A stretch of 64,000 nucleotides of DNA from JAXGXJ01 sp963816155 (lineage in GTDB: Bacteria > Actinomycetota > Thermoleophilia > RBG-16-64-13): positions 632,366 to 696,365 of the forward strand of contig CAWFJE010000010.1 in NCBI GenBank assembly GCA_963816155.1, written 5' to 3'. Positions 25,360 through 35,881 of the stretch are shown here, piece by piece. The position numbers and the translations under genes are program-made. The notes below the pieces were generated by a model. It did no database searches. It was not told where the DNA came from and saw nothing but the letters and a program-made list of their open reading frames with translations. Every line of letters starts with the position of its first letter. The stretch's first letter is position 1.

Positions 25360-27812
25360 TCAGTCGACGCCTTCCGCCGGGGCCGGCGGGCTCAGGTGGC
25401 TCTCTCCATCCTGCGCTGTGGTCACCTTGCCCTGCTTCTTGAGTTCTGTCATCAGCTTGTCGCCTTCCACGTCCAGGTTGGGCAGAGAGCCGATCCAGCC
25501 ACTTGGGCAGCCACCATGCCCGCTCGCCGAGGACCGCCATGACTGCGGGTACGAGGGTCATGCGCACGATGAACGCGTCGATGACGATCCCCACTGCCAG
25601 CGCGAAGCCCATCTGCTTGATCATGACGTTGTCACCGAAGATGAATCCGGAGAAGATAGACACCATGATCACCGCTGCTGCCACAACGACGCGGCTGCTT
25701 TGATCGAAGCCATCGATGACGCCGGCAACGCCGCGGTGTCCGTGAACGTGCGACTCACGCATGGAGGAGACGAGGAAGACCTCGTAGTCCATGGCCAGTC
25801 CGAAAAGGATCCCCGTGATCATGATGGGGATGAAGCTCACGAGCGGTCCTCCTGTGTCGAAGCCGAAGAGCTCTCGGAACCATCCCCATTGGAACACGGC
25901 GACGGTGAGACCGAACGTGGCGAGGATGGTGAGAAGGAAGCCCAGAGTCGCCTTGATCGGGACGGCGATAGACCTGAAGACGAGCAGCAGTACCACCAAG
26001 GACAACCCCAAGATGATGGCGATGTAGAGGGGGAACACGCCCGCGAGTTTGTCGGACACGTCGATGATGATCGCTGTGATCCCAGTAACCCCGAGACTCA
26101 CGCCGTTGGCCTGCGCGATGCTCGATTCGGGGTCGCGGATCGTCTCCACAAGATCTTTGGTCTGGCTGTCGCTCGGACCCGTGTCGGGGATGACGTTCAG
26201 GATCCCCATGCTGCCTGATTCATTGACGCTCATGGGCAGTACCGTGGAGACACCCTCCAGGGCCTGCAGCTCCCCGATGACACCGGCCAGGGTCTCCGGC
26301 GTGATGGGCTTGGAGGCGTCGGCGGGTTCGACCACGACCATGAGGGGGCCATTGAAGCCCTCCCCGAAGCCCGCGGAGATGGCTTCGTAACTCTGACGCG
26401 AATCGCTGTCTTTGTTCGCAGTGGCGCCTGAGGGAAAACCCAACTCCATGCTGCCGATGGGGATGGCCAAGACGGCGAGGAGCACCACGATGCCGATGAT
26501 GACCGGCCAGCGGAACCTCACAACAGTGCTGACCCAGCGGTGCGCGACTCCCCTGTGTTCCTTTTCTATGCGCGCCTTGCCCTTCGCGCGGGCCTTGCGC
26601 GAACAGATGCGTTCGCCCACCAGTCCGAGCAGGGCCGGCAGCAGGGTCAGAGCGATGACCACGGCGACCGAGACTGTCGCCGCGGCCACCAAGGCCATGG
26701 TGGTCACGAAGCCCATCCTGATGACGGCCAGACCGCAGAGGGCGATGATGACGGTGAGGCCCGCGAAGAACACGGCGCTTCCGGCGGTGCCCACCGCCCG
26801 GCTCGCGGCATCCTTCGCGCTCAAGCCCTGACCGAGGATCAAGCGGCGCTGACGATTGACTATGAAGAGAGCGTAGTCGATCCCTACGGCCAATCCGATC
26901 ATCAAAGCCAGCGTCGGGGTGGCCGAGTTCAGGTCGATGACGTTGGATAGGGCGTAGGCTCCTCCCACTCCTACCCCTACCCCGATAAGCGCGGTAACGA
27001 GCGGAAGCCCGGCTGCGGTCAACGAGCCGAGCGTCAGGATGAGCACGAAGGCGGCTATGACCAGTCCGAAGACCTCGTTGAGACCCATGGGGGGCTCCAT
27101 GGCGCTGAGCGAATCACTGGGCAGCACTATGATCCCGGTACCGTTCTCAGCGGTGGTGGCCGCGGCGATGACCGAGTCCGTGACGCCCGAGGGCAGAGAC
27201 TGGATCTGCTCAGTGAATTGGAACTGGAACAGGGCCACGCTGCCGTCCGCGGAGACAAGGACTCCGGGCACCATGGCGCCGTCGACCACCAGCGGCCCGT
27301 AGGGCGGCGCTGGGGCAGCGGATGGGGCTTCGCCGGAAGCGGGCGCTTCAGCGCCGGCGGCCGGGGCTTCGTTGGCGGCAGCAGGCGCTTCGCCCGTGGC
27401 GGGCGCTTGGCCAGCAGCGGGCTGCTCTGTGGCGCCGTCGTTCCCGGCCGTAGCCGGACCACTACCTGCCTCGGGAGCGAGGTCGGCGGGGTTGATGACA
27501 TGTTCCAGCGTGTGCACGCCCTCAACGGCCGCTTTGATGGCCGCCATCCGCCCGGGGGTCTCAAGGCTTTCGCCCTGCGGCGCTACGAAGATAACGCTCC
27601 CCTGACCGCCGGAGGCCTCGGGCAACTCCTGGGTCAGTTGGTCCAACACCCTCTGAGAATCGGTGCCCTCGATCTTCATCTCTGTGGTGACACTCACGCC
27701 GTTGGTGGCCAGCAAGGCCACCACGATCCCCAGAGGCCACGAGCCAACCCACGATGAAGTACCACGGTCTGCTGTAGGCGGTTCGGCCGATCTTGTACAG
27801 GAACTTGGACAT
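25360..27812 (-). pseudogene. MMPL/RND-family exporter, interrupted by two +1 frameshifts
   Basis: An integral membrane transporter of about 816 residues once two single-base insertions are ignored. The true N-terminus starts at ATG 27812 (MSKFLYKIGRTAYSRPWYF), shifts near 27734 and continues as GIVVALLATNGVSV. A second shift near 25484-25490 leads to NLDVEGDKLMTELKKQGK and a stop at 25360. The core shows two sets of six helices: GLAVGIDYALFIVNRQ in the first and GLAMDYEVFLVSSMRE in the second, the MMPL signatures. The first outer loop has a long Ala/Pro/Glu-rich repeat (about 27310-27430). A TetR repressor lies directly upstream on the same strand. Export of lipids or drugs is the usual role. 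Confidence 0.87.
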
Positions 27813-27871
27813 GCTGGGATCTATCTCCTTGCTGAGGGTGTGGCGGTGGCTGTGGCTGACCGAAGTATCGG

Positions 27872-28483
27872 CTAGAAGCCGCCGCGTAAGTAGGCAAATG
27901 TGGTGTCGAGAAACTCGGCGAACGTCACGGCTCCGGACTCGGCGGCAGGCCCCCGCCCGGGAGGTAGGACGTCGACGCTACCGTCGAAGAGCAGCGAGAT
28001 GGTCCCGTAGACCGCGGCGAGTAGGACGAGGATGTACTGGTCGGAGTAGCGCCCTCCCGCGAACTCGCTCCACGCCTTCAGTGTCACTTGGCGCATGTGT
28101 CGTACCGCGGCGAGGATGTGTGGCTCGAGGGCGGGGTGCTGCCGGGAGAGCGCGATGAGTCGGCGAACTCGTTCGAACATCTCGGCGCTCATCTGGCTCC
28201 GCATCAAGTCGTGCAGCGCGTCGAGCAGAGACGTGCCCTCGGGGAGGTCCGCGATGAAGGCCGCCACTTTCATGTCGATTTCAGCGAAGAGAACCGACGT
28301 GACCGCCTCCTCCTTGCAGGAGAAGTGGTTCGCGAACGTCCGGCGCGCATAGCCCGCCCGCTCTGTCACGTCGGCGATGACGAAGCCATCGAGGCCGCGC
28401 TCCAACGCCAGTTCGAAGGCCGACTCGGCCAGAGCCACCGCGGTGGCCTGTCTCTTGATCTCCCGCAATCCTTGCTCAGTCAT
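27872..28483 (-). CDS. TetR-family regulator of the MMPL exporter
   Basis: 203 residues from ATG 28483. The HTH occupies residues about 25-65 (ALERGLDGFVIADVTERAG, YARRTFANHFSCKEEAV). The C-terminal ligand domain follows. The gene sits 60 bases upstream of the MMPL gene in the same direction, so it probably represses both the exporter and itself. A TTGCC/GGCAA inverted repeat lies just upstream of its start. Confidence 0.9.
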   Translation of the reverse strand: MTEQGLREIKRQATAVALAESAFELALERGLDGFVIADVTERAGYARRTFANHFSCKEEAVTSVLFAEIDMKVAAFIADLPEGTSLLDALHDLMRSQMSAEMFERVRRLIALSRQHPALEPHILAAVRHMRQVTLKAWSEFAGGRYSDQYILVLLAAVYGTISLLFDGSVDVLPPGRGPAAESGAVTFAEFLDTTFAYLRGGF

Positions 28484-28505
28484 GGGCGGGGATTCTACTC
28501 CCACA

Positions 28506-28527
28506 TTGCCCAATAGGCAAACTTGCC
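28506..28527. promoter_or_regulatory. Probable TetR operator
   Basis: TTGCC (28506-28510) and GGCAA (28516-28520) form a 5-5-5 inverted repeat, and a third half-site TTGCC (28523-28527) follows, itself inverted to the middle one with a two-base spacer. It lies between the TetR start and the divergent lipoprotein gene, so one repressor could control both directions. Confidence 0.6.
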
Positions 28528-28581
28528 CTATGTGCATATATGAGACACTGACAAGACGTTATTCACATTAGGGGAGGGATC

Positions 28582-28835
28582 GTGAAGCGTCTCGCAGTTA
28601 TGTTCTTCGTCGCCGTGACGGCTCTGGTACTCGTTGGCTGCGGCTCCAGTGAGGAGGCCGGAGCGGCGACATCGAAACCAAGATGTCCGCTACCCAGGTG
28701 AAGGACGGCGAGTATCAGGCCGAGCCTGAATTCGTGTGGACATTCAGCATGGTCGACGACGACCTCATGAACGTGACGATAGACACTGGGGACGAACAGT
28801 CGGCGACGACAAGCTTCAAACGCACAGGCGACTGA
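28582..28835 (+). pseudogene. Small lipoprotein, frameshifted
   Basis: GTG 28582 follows GGGGAGGG and encodes a signal peptide ending in the lipobox LVGCGSS. The frame then meets an early stop, while the -1 frame from about 28671 reads on as KMSATQVKDGEYQAEPEF and VDDDLMNVTIDTGD to a stop at 28835. Together they give a lipoprotein of about 84 residues. One missing base near 28660-28670 explains the break. Confidence 0.6.
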
Positions 28836-28952
28836 GCGAGGCTTTCGGCCTCGACACCGGCGTAGGGGAGCGCTTGACACCCGGCCAGCCGCCCAGTAGC
28901 GTCAGTCCGAGCAAGCGGCCGATGCACATGGCACCTCTTCCAGGATGGACAC

Positions 28953-30245
28953 ATGCCCGGTCCCACGCCTGATCCCATGCCTCGTTCCGCATCCGGTTCC
29001 GCGCCAAAGAGTCGCGTCTACTATGGCTGGGTCATAGTCGTCGCTTCGCTCGTCCTGCTGATCGGCTCGTTCGGCACCCAGATCTCTTTCGGCGTCTTCC
29101 TCAAGCCTCTCGCCGATGAGTTCGGCTGGAGCCGCGCCGCCACCTCGGGGGCGATGTCCCTGCTCATGGGCGTCTCGGGGGTCATCGGCATGGTGATGGG
29201 CAGGCTGAGCGACAAGTACAAGGTGCGCACCGTGATCGCTATCGGGATCCTGGTGGGCGCGGCATCCTACTTTCTCCTCTCCACCATGACCTCGCTCTGG
29301 CAGCTGTACATCTACTTCGGCGTTGGGGGCGGGATATGCATGGGGAGCACCTACACGCCCGTCGGGGCCACCATCTCCAAGTGGTTCGCGAAGAAGCGGG
29401 CCCTTGCGCTCGGCCTCGCCCTCATGGGGATCGCAGTGGGACAGATGATCTTCTCTCCGCTTAGCGCCTATCTCATCGTGGCCAGCAGCTGGAGGACAGC
29501 CTACTTCGTTCTGGGAGTGGCCGTGCTCGTCTGTGCACTGCCTGCCCTGGTCTTCATGGGGAGGAGCGCTCCCTCCGGTGAGGATGTCACTCAGGGTACG
29601 AGTGGCGAAAGGCGGCGTGAGAGCCCGTCTCGGGCCGGCATGACCACCGGACAGGCCGCGCGGACTCCTCCTTTCTGGATGCTCATGGTGACCGGACTGG
29701 TGATCAGCGCCGGCTTCTACATGGTCGCCGCGCACATCGTCCCCGCGGCCACCGACGAGGGGATCTCGACCACGGCAGCCGCCCTGATATTGACGGTGAG
29801 CTCAGTGGGGAGCTTGGGAGGGACGGCCCTGGGATGGTCCATCACCGTGAAGCTGGGCAACAAGAACGCGCTGCTGCTGTTGATTGCGGGCGAGGCGCTG
29901 GGCATGTTCCTGTTCATCTTCACCAAGGGCGCTTGGGCGTTCTACGTGGTGGCGTTCATCTTCGGCTTCAGTTTCGGTGGCGCCAGTCCCGTACGCCAGG
30001 CGATGGCTACCCCGTTGTTCGGCCTCAAGGCAATAGGTGCCATCCTCGGCTTCGCCTACCTCGCCTGGTCTGTGGGCGGCGTGGCCGGCCCCTACCTGGC
30101 CGGGCTCATATTCGACGTGAACGAGAGCTATCGACTGGCTTTCCTGATCGGGGGCATCATGCTGGTCGTGGGGATGGTCTCGGTCGCGTTGTTCGGCGGT
30201 CATCGAAAGTCCGAAAACGCCTCCCCGGCCGCCGATCGGCCCTGA
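28953..30245 (+). CDS. MFS transporter (monocarboxylate/OFA-like)
   Basis: A 430-residue, twelve-helix major facilitator. Helix one has YYGWVIVVASLVLL followed by QISFGVFLKPLADEFGWSRA, typical of the bacterial monocarboxylate/oxalate-formate branch. The 2-3 loop is MGRLSDKYKVRTV (motif A) and the helix-5 region is KWFAKKRALALGLALMG. A polar middle loop (about 215-235) divides the halves. Substrate is likely a small carboxylate. It faces the convergent FAD/hydantoinase cluster, perhaps supplying it. Confidence 0.88.
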   Translation: MPGPTPDPMPRSASGSAPKSRVYYGWVIVVASLVLLIGSFGTQISFGVFLKPLADEFGWSRAATSGAMSLLMGVSGVIGMVMGRLSDKYKVRTVIAIGILVGAASYFLLSTMTSLWQLYIYFGVGGGICMGSTYTPVGATISKWFAKKRALALGLALMGIAVGQMIFSPLSAYLIVASSWRTAYFVLGVAVLVCALPALVFMGRSAPSGEDVTQGTSGERRRESPSRAGMTTGQAARTPPFWMLMVTGLVISAGFYMVAAHIVPAATDEGISTTAAALILTVSSVGSLGGTALGWSITVKLGNKNALLLLIAGEALGMFLFIFTKGAWAFYVVAFIFGFSFGGASPVRQAMATPLFGLKAIGAILGFAYLAWSVGGVAGPYLAGLIFDVNESYRLAFLIGGIMLVVGMVSVALFGGHRKSENASPAADRP

Positions 30246-30418
30246 CAGGGGGCCGGTGCACCGAGAGCTGCCCCCGAAAACGTCCAGACGTGGAGCAGCG
30301 CGATCGCGGCGTGACCAACGGCTTCGTCGATCCACATGAGCGCTCCCACAGCGGCGACCCCGTAACCCAGGCATCGGCAGAAGCGCGGTTTGAGTCATGG
30401 CCATGACACCCACCACGT

Positions 30419-31936
30419 TCAGAAGGTGCGGCTCTGGCCCTCCTCGTTAACGATGACCGCGAAATCCGAACTGGCGACCTCGACGGTCCCTGGCGTATTA
30501 CGCAGCGCTTCCCAGTGGCCGCCCGGCGCCTTGTCGAGAGGAACCCCCTGCTCGATCAGTACCCGCCGCACCTGTGTCCCGTCCAGATCTGGCGGCGCGA
30601 TCCCTTCACGGACGCACAGAGCCGCCGCCGCTCCCGCCGCCTGGCCCATCACCATCGAGCAGGCGATCACCCGGATCGTGCCCAGCGCATGAAACTCCGC
30701 CGACACATTGCGGCCCGCTGCAAGGAGATTGTGCACCTTGGACGCAACGAGGCTCCGATAGGGGATCTCCACCCAGTCGCGCGGATTGGTGCGGGCCTCG
30801 TAGCCGCCCGGGGTCACGAAGGGATGCATCCGGTAGTTGTGGTCATCCTGTGATGGACGGGTGATGGCTCCCTCTACCGGCTGGGAAAGATGGATGTGGC
30901 GCACCGCTACGTAGTCCCCGCAAGTGGGGTGGTGGGCGTCGAAGAACTCCGGGTTGCGGGCGATACCGTCCTCGAACTTGACTCCCCCGGCGACATCAGC
31001 GTCGGTCAATATGTACTCGCCGACGATCCGCCGCGAATCACGCACCCCGTTCATACTGGCCACAGCGGATATGGCCGAACTCTCGAATCCCGGCACGTAC
31101 TTCTTAAGGAAGGCTGCGAACCACTGCACTTGCCGGTGTTGGTCGACGATCTGCCGGGTGAGGTCCTCAACGTCGTCGTTGTGGCAGTAATAGGTCTGCG
31201 TGGCATCCAGAGTCACATCACAGCATTCAGGGTCGCCGCCGGGTACCGGATAGACGAGCAGACCGGGGACTATGAGCCACGGGAGGTCACCCTGCGCGAT
31301 AGCCTCGTGCTCCTTGGCCACCACGAGTTGCATGCGGTCCCCCAGGGTCCCGCCGGCCTGGAAGGCAGCGTCAGCCTCTTCGTATTTTCTGACGTTTACG
31401 TAAGAGAGGCGCATGCCCATCGTGACCGACTGATTGAGCCCGCAGTACTCGGCGTTGCCCACTTCGCAGGGAACGTCCGCGGCGAAAGCGACATCGGCGT
31501 CGCCGGTGCAATCTATGAATACCTTCGCTGAGATCTCCATGCGGCCGCTCTTCGAGTAGGCAACCACGGATCGGATCTTATCGTCCTCGACGATGCAGTC
31601 CGCGATGTGAACCCCGTAGAGGATGCGGCACCCGGCCTGCAGAAGCATCTGCTCCAACTCGAACTTGCCCATCTCGGGCTCTATCACAGGGAGGTGGGAG
31701 CGCTTGAGCGCAGCGCCTTTGGTGGCCAGCCGGTCGACCCATTCCTCGCAGAGCCCCTCCAGTACTCCGGCTATGCCGCTTATATAGCCATTGGTGCAGA
31801 GCCCGCCGAGCGATTCCCGGCCTTCGACCAGCAACGTGCGGGCGCCCATCCTAGCGGCGGCTATGCCGGCCGCTGACCCAGCGACTCCGCCCCCACAGAC
31901 CAACACATCCACATCGAACTTCTTGGCTGCTCGCAT
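30419..31936 (-). CDS. FAD-dependent oxidoreductase (FAD_oxidored type), operon with hyuBA
   Basis: 505 residues. The FAD-binding Rossmann motif is VDVLVCGGGVAGSAAGIAAARMG followed by LLVEGRESLGGLC with a Cys near the flavin. Further family marks are VFIDCTGDADVAF and, near the end, LLAAGRNVSAEFHALGTIRV and GQAAGAAAALC. The family (PF12831) includes many anaerobic reductases with unknown acceptors. It lies 7 bases downstream of the hyuB gene, so it is the last gene of a four-gene operon. A paralogue lies at 37250-38710. Confidence 0.88.
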   Translation of the reverse strand: MRAAKKFDVDVLVCGGGVAGSAAGIAAARMGARTLLVEGRESLGGLCTNGYISGIAGVLEGLCEEWVDRLATKGAALKRSHLPVIEPEMGKFELEQMLLQAGCRILYGVHIADCIVEDDKIRSVVAYSKSGRMEISAKVFIDCTGDADVAFAADVPCEVGNAEYCGLNQSVTMGMRLSYVNVRKYEEADAAFQAGGTLGDRMQLVVAKEHEAIAQGDLPWLIVPGLLVYPVPGGDPECCDVTLDATQTYYCHNDDVEDLTRQIVDQHRQVQWFAAFLKKYVPGFESSAISAVASMNGVRDSRRIVGEYILTDADVAGGVKFEDGIARNPEFFDAHHPTCGDYVAVRHIHLSQPVEGAITRPSQDDHNYRMHPFVTPGGYEARTNPRDWVEIPYRSLVASKVHNLLAAGRNVSAEFHALGTIRVIACSMVMGQAAGAAAALCVREGIAPPDLDGTQVRRVLIEQGVPLDKAPGGHWEALRNTPGTVEVASSDFAVIVNEEGQSRTF

Positions 31937-31943
31937 GACGGCC

Positions 31944-33770
31944 CTACCTTTCTACGGGACTATCGCTCTCCTGGCCCGGCCGCGCTACGGCGGCGCGGTG
32001 CGCCCTGCGCTCCACACGCAGACGTTCGGTATCCTGCGTCAACAGCTCGAGAGTGTCCGGGTCGATCACCACTCCGTACACATCGCGAGCCCGGCCGGTG
32101 CTCACCAATCCGTCAAGCACGTCCGCATGTACACGCGTGATGTCCCTGTCCAGAGGATCTCCCCAGCCACCGCCGCCCGGGCTCTTGCTCCTTATCACCT
32201 CGCCGGCGTGGACGGGTTCGTTCACCATGGTACGCAATACCCGGCTACTACCGTCCGGCCCTTCCACCCACATCTCCAGCTTGGCCAGTTCCTCCCCCGT
32301 CGACCCGCGGGCGGGCACAACCATCCCGTCGCAGTTGCCCGTCATGAGAAAGGAGGGATGGCCGAGCTTGACGTCGGACACCATCTCCACGAACACGCCG
32401 GGACCGCCCCGATACTCACCGGGTCCTTCGGCGTCGGTCATGAATTCGTATCGGGTCACTCGAAAGGGCACTTCCGACTCGAAGTGCTCGATGTCCGGCC
32501 GCACGAAACTGCCCAGGAAGGAGCCCGGGCCCACCCCCGGCCAGCCGTCGAAGCCTTTCATGGCACCTCCGCTTCCATCAGAGGCGAAGGTCTCAGCCAT
32601 GTATTGCTTGACAGACCCGGTGCGAGGGTCGATCTCATCCAGGTCCATCCCGAAGTTGATAGGACAGGCGTGGCGGGAGAAGCCGCCGGTCGCCCGCTCG
32701 GGAAGTGCCTGGGCAAGAGCCACTTTGCACGCCTCCATGATCGGCTCCCCCACACTGATGCCCGACGCGCCCACGGTGGCCGGGTAGGTGGGGTTAACGA
32801 CAGTGCCCTCCGGGGCCAGTATGCGGACTGGGATGAAACTACCCTGGTTCTTGGGCGCCATCGGGTCGATGAACGCATAGAACGACTCCATCGCTATGGA
32901 GACGGTGTTACCGAGGGGGCTGTTGACGAAGGTCACCTGCTTGTCGCTGCCGGTGAAGTCATACGTGAGCTCGTCGCCGCTCACCGTCATGTTCACCCTC
33001 ACCCACACCGGCGTGTCCGTAGACCCATCCCAGTCGGTGGCCGACTCCCCATAGTAGATGCCGTCCGGCATCTTGGCGATCTCTGCCCGCGCCGCACGTT
33101 CGCCCGCCGCCATGATCTCCTGCATACAGGCTTTGACCGTCTGCGCCCCGTATTTTTCGGCGAGCCTGATCACCTGACCCTCAGCCTGTTCAAGCGCCCC
33201 GTTGATGAGCATGGTGTCCATGTCCACCTGCTTGGCGTTGCGCACGTTCCGACAGATGAGCGCCCAAAGGTCCCTGTCGAGTACGCCGCCCTTGATGATC
33301 TTGAGCGGGGGGATGTTGAGACCTTCAGCGATGATGTCGTAGGCCTTGGGCCCGTATCCGCCGGGCAGGAACCCTCCGGTATCCGCCATATGGCCACGGA
33401 ACTGGAAGAAGCCGAAGAGCTCGTCGCGGTGGAACACCGGGCGGATGAAGGTCCAGTCCGGCAGGTGACCACTTCGCACCAAATAGGGATCGTTGCCTAT
33501 GATGAAATCGCCCGGAGTGAACTCGCCCCCGAAGTAGTCGATCATATTGCGCGCGGACTCGGCCGCGGTGAAGATGTGTCGGGGGATGTACGCCGCGGCG
33601 GCAACTATCTCACCGCGGGGATTCAGCCACGACAATCCGAAGTCGCGCACCAGAGCGAGAACGTACGACTGGGTCGCGTGGAGCACCTTCTCGCCCGACT
33701 CGTCGAGCAGGCTCTCCAGACGGTTCCAGACGACGGAGAATGTGGTGGGATCGACATCCATCGGTTTCAC
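31944..33770 (-). CDS. hyuB: Hydantoinase B/oxoprolinase family subunit
   Basis: 608 residues. It begins MKPMDVDPTTFSVVWNRLESL, the standard start of HyuB proteins, and has AAAAYIPRHIFTA, GDFIIGNDPYLV, FFQFRGHMADTGG and SPGGGGWGDPLDRD. With the HyuA subunit it forms an ATP-dependent amidohydrolase for cyclic amides such as hydantoins or 5-oxoproline, or an acetone-carboxylase-like complex. Its ATG overlaps the hyuA stop by four bases. Confidence 0.93.
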   Translation of the reverse strand: MKPMDVDPTTFSVVWNRLESLLDESGEKVLHATQSYVLALVRDFGLSWLNPRGEIVAAAAYIPRHIFTAAESARNMIDYFGGEFTPGDFIIGNDPYLVRSGHLPDWTFIRPVFHRDELFGFFQFRGHMADTGGFLPGGYGPKAYDIIAEGLNIPPLKIIKGGVLDRDLWALICRNVRNAKQVDMDTMLINGALEQAEGQVIRLAEKYGAQTVKACMQEIMAAGERAARAEIAKMPDGIYYGESATDWDGSTDTPVWVRVNMTVSGDELTYDFTGSDKQVTFVNSPLGNTVSIAMESFYAFIDPMAPKNQGSFIPVRILAPEGTVVNPTYPATVGASGISVGEPIMEACKVALAQALPERATGGFSRHACPINFGMDLDEIDPRTGSVKQYMAETFASDGSGGAMKGFDGWPGVGPGSFLGSFVRPDIEHFESEVPFRVTRYEFMTDAEGPGEYRGGPGVFVEMVSDVKLGHPSFLMTGNCDGMVVPARGSTGEELAKLEMWVEGPDGSSRVLRTMVNEPVHAGEVIRSKSPGGGGWGDPLDRDITRVHADVLDGLVSTGRARDVYGVVIDPDTLELLTQDTERLRVERRAHRAAVARPGQESDSPVER

Positions 33771-35881
33771 CGCTCCCGTATCGTCGTGTAGCTGCCGTCA
33801 ACATCCACCGTCACACTCTCCTCAGGCGGCAGCACCAGAGTGGTCATGGGTTCCTCGATGATGCAGGGACCCGTGATGACGTCTCCCGCGCCGAAGCGTT
33901 CTCCCTGGTACACGTCCACTTCGCTGAAGCCGTCGCGCTCCGAGAAGTAGACCGGGCGGCACCCCTTGCGAGCGCGGGACAGGTCGCCGCTGCCCGCTTC
34001 CACCCGCCGCGGAGGCGGAGGGACGATCCGGGCGACGCCGGCCAGGTGCAGCCTGACAATCGCCGTGGGGTAGGCCGGCTCCGAGTAGCCGATGACCCGG
34101 CGATGCTTCTCGTGGAAGCGGTCCAGGGTCACCTCCAAGCTCTCCGCCGTAATCTGACCGGGCGGTACCGCTGCGTTCTGCTCGCGCACCTGCCCGTAGT
34201 AGTGAATATCCATGGACCTCTCGATGGAGACGTCCGCCGAGGCTGCTCCCTCCCGCTCGAGCGTGCGCCGGGCCTCCTCTTCCATCTCCGCGTACAGGCT
34301 GTTGACGCGCTCGAGATCGACCTGGGTAGCCTGAGCCGAGTAAGGACGGGTGTAGTTGTGCTTGAGGTCGGCATACATCATGCCGAACGCGCAGAACACG
34401 GGCGCCACCCGAGGCACGATGAAGTGCTTCATTCCCAGTTCCCGCGCAAGCCGGGCAACGTGAACAGGGGCGGCTCCTCCCGCCGCGCACAGAGTGAAGT
34501 CCCGGGGGTCGCAGCCGCGGCGGCTGAACATCACATCGATGGCCCCCGCCATCTTGGCGTTCACCACGTCGTGGATAGCAGCGGCCGCGTCGGCCACACT
34601 GAGTCCCAGCGGCGCCGCCACCCTCTCCTCGATGGCCGCCACAGCCAGGTCCTCGCGCAATCTGCGTTCGCCCCCGAGGAAGTAGTCGGGGTTCAGATAC
34701 CCGAGCACCAGATTGGCGTCCGTGACCGTCGGCTCCACCCCTCCCAGGCCGTAACATGCAGGACCCGGCGCTGCGCCGGCGCTGGCCGGGCCTACCTGCA
34801 GGCGGCCGCTTATGTCGATGGAAGCGATGCTCCCTCCGCCCGCGCCCACAGCGTTCACATCGACGGTGGGTAGGCCATACTTCTTGCCCTCGATGATCTT
34901 CTTCTGGGTCACGTTCACCCGGCCGCCGGCGATGATGGAGATGTCAAAGCTGGTGCCGCCCATGTCGGCCGTCACGAGGTCGTCGACGCCCCGAGCCCGG
35001 CCGAGGCTCAACCCCAACGCCGGACCCGCTGCGGGCCCGGATACCAGAAGCGCCGCCGGGTTCTCGCACACCACCGCGCCGGTAGCCACCCCGCCGTTGC
35101 TCTGCATGAAGGCCAGTGCACCGGTGAACCCATCGGCCGCAAGCAAGCTGCTGATACCCCTCACGAACTCCGTGGTCTTGGGCGCGACGTACGCGCTGAA
35201 CACGGTCGTGCTCCAACGCGCCACCTCACCCAACATGGGAAGGACCCGCGACGAGAGGGCCACGTATGCCTGAGGGAACTCCTCCTTGATGATCTTCTCC
35301 ACTCGGAGCTCATGAGCCGGGTTGAGATGGGAGAAGAGAAGGTTGACTGCTATGGCTTCCACGCCTTTGTCGCGCAACTCCGCGACCGCCCGCCGCGCGT
35401 CGTCGTCATCAAGCGTCCTCAGCACCTCCCCCCTGAAGTTCAGGCGCTCGTCCACCTCGGTCACCAGTTGGCGGGGCGCGAGGGGTTGGGGGAACTCGCT
35501 TCTGAAGCTGAAGAGTTCCGCGGCGGTGGCCCTCTTGTCGCCCCCGAGGTCGGACTTCGCCACATGCAGGAACGACAGGCGATCGCGGTAGCCCCTGGTG
35601 GTGATGACCCCGGTCCTCGCGCCCGTCCGGGCGGCCACGATGTTGGTCGCCAGTGTGGTGCCGAGGACGATGGTCTTCGTCGCTGCCAGTAGATCCGGCA
35701 GCTCCAGGCCCACCTGAGCGGCCAACCGAGAGATGCATTCCACGGTGCCCACCTTCGGGTCGGCAGGCGTGCTGTCGGCCTTGGCGGCCCACACCTCGCG
35801 TGCGTCGCTGAGAAGGATGCCGTCCGTGAAGGTGCCGCCGCAATCGACAGAGATACGGTACTCGGTCACGGCTCGGCTCAC
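33767..35881 (-). CDS. hyuA: Hydantoinase A/oxoprolinase family subunit
   Basis: 704 residues from GTG 35881, which overlaps the SagB-like stop (GTGA). The N-terminus ISVDCGGTFTDGI is the actin-fold ATP-binding motif; VTADMGGTSFDIS and the glycine-rich INAVGAGGGSIA-type segment belong to the same domain. It activates the cyclic amide with ATP while HyuB supplies the amidohydrolase half. Context with a SagB-type oxidoreductase and an FAD enzyme suggests a redox pathway on an N-heterocycle. Confidence 0.93.
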   Translation of the reverse strand: MSRAVTEYRISVDCGGTFTDGILLSDAREVWAAKADSTPADPKVGTVECISRLAAQVGLELPDLLAATKTIVLGTTLATNIVAARTGARTGVITTRGYRDRLSFLHVAKSDLGGDKRATAAELFSFRSEFPQPLAPRQLVTEVDERLNFRGEVLRTLDDDDARRAVAELRDKGVEAIAVNLLFSHLNPAHELRVEKIIKEEFPQAYVALSSRVLPMLGEVARWSTTVFSAYVAPKTTEFVRGISSLLAADGFTGALAFMQSNGGVATGAVVCENPAALLVSGPAAGPALGLSLGRARGVDDLVTADMGGTSFDISIIAGGRVNVTQKKIIEGKKYGLPTVDVNAVGAGGGSIASIDISGRLQVGPASAGAAPGPACYGLGGVEPTVTDANLVLGYLNPDYFLGGERRLREDLAVAAIEERVAAPLGLSVADAAAAIHDVVNAKMAGAIDVMFSRRGCDPRDFTLCAAGGAAPVHVARLARELGMKHFIVPRVAPVFCAFGMMYADLKHNYTRPYSAQATQVDLERVNSLYAEMEEEARRTLEREGAASADVSIERSMDIHYYGQVREQNAAVPPGQITAESLEVTLDRFHEKHRRVIGYSEPAYPTAIVRLHLAGVARIVPPPPRRVEAGSGDLSRARKGCRPVYFSERDGFSEVDVYQGERFGAGDVITGPCIIEEPMTTLVLPPEESVTVDVDGSYTTIRER

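Noticed and set aside
31791..33791. Plus-strand ORF of 666 codons opposite hyuB
   Set aside because: Antisense shadow; hyuB has full family motifs and coupled overlaps.
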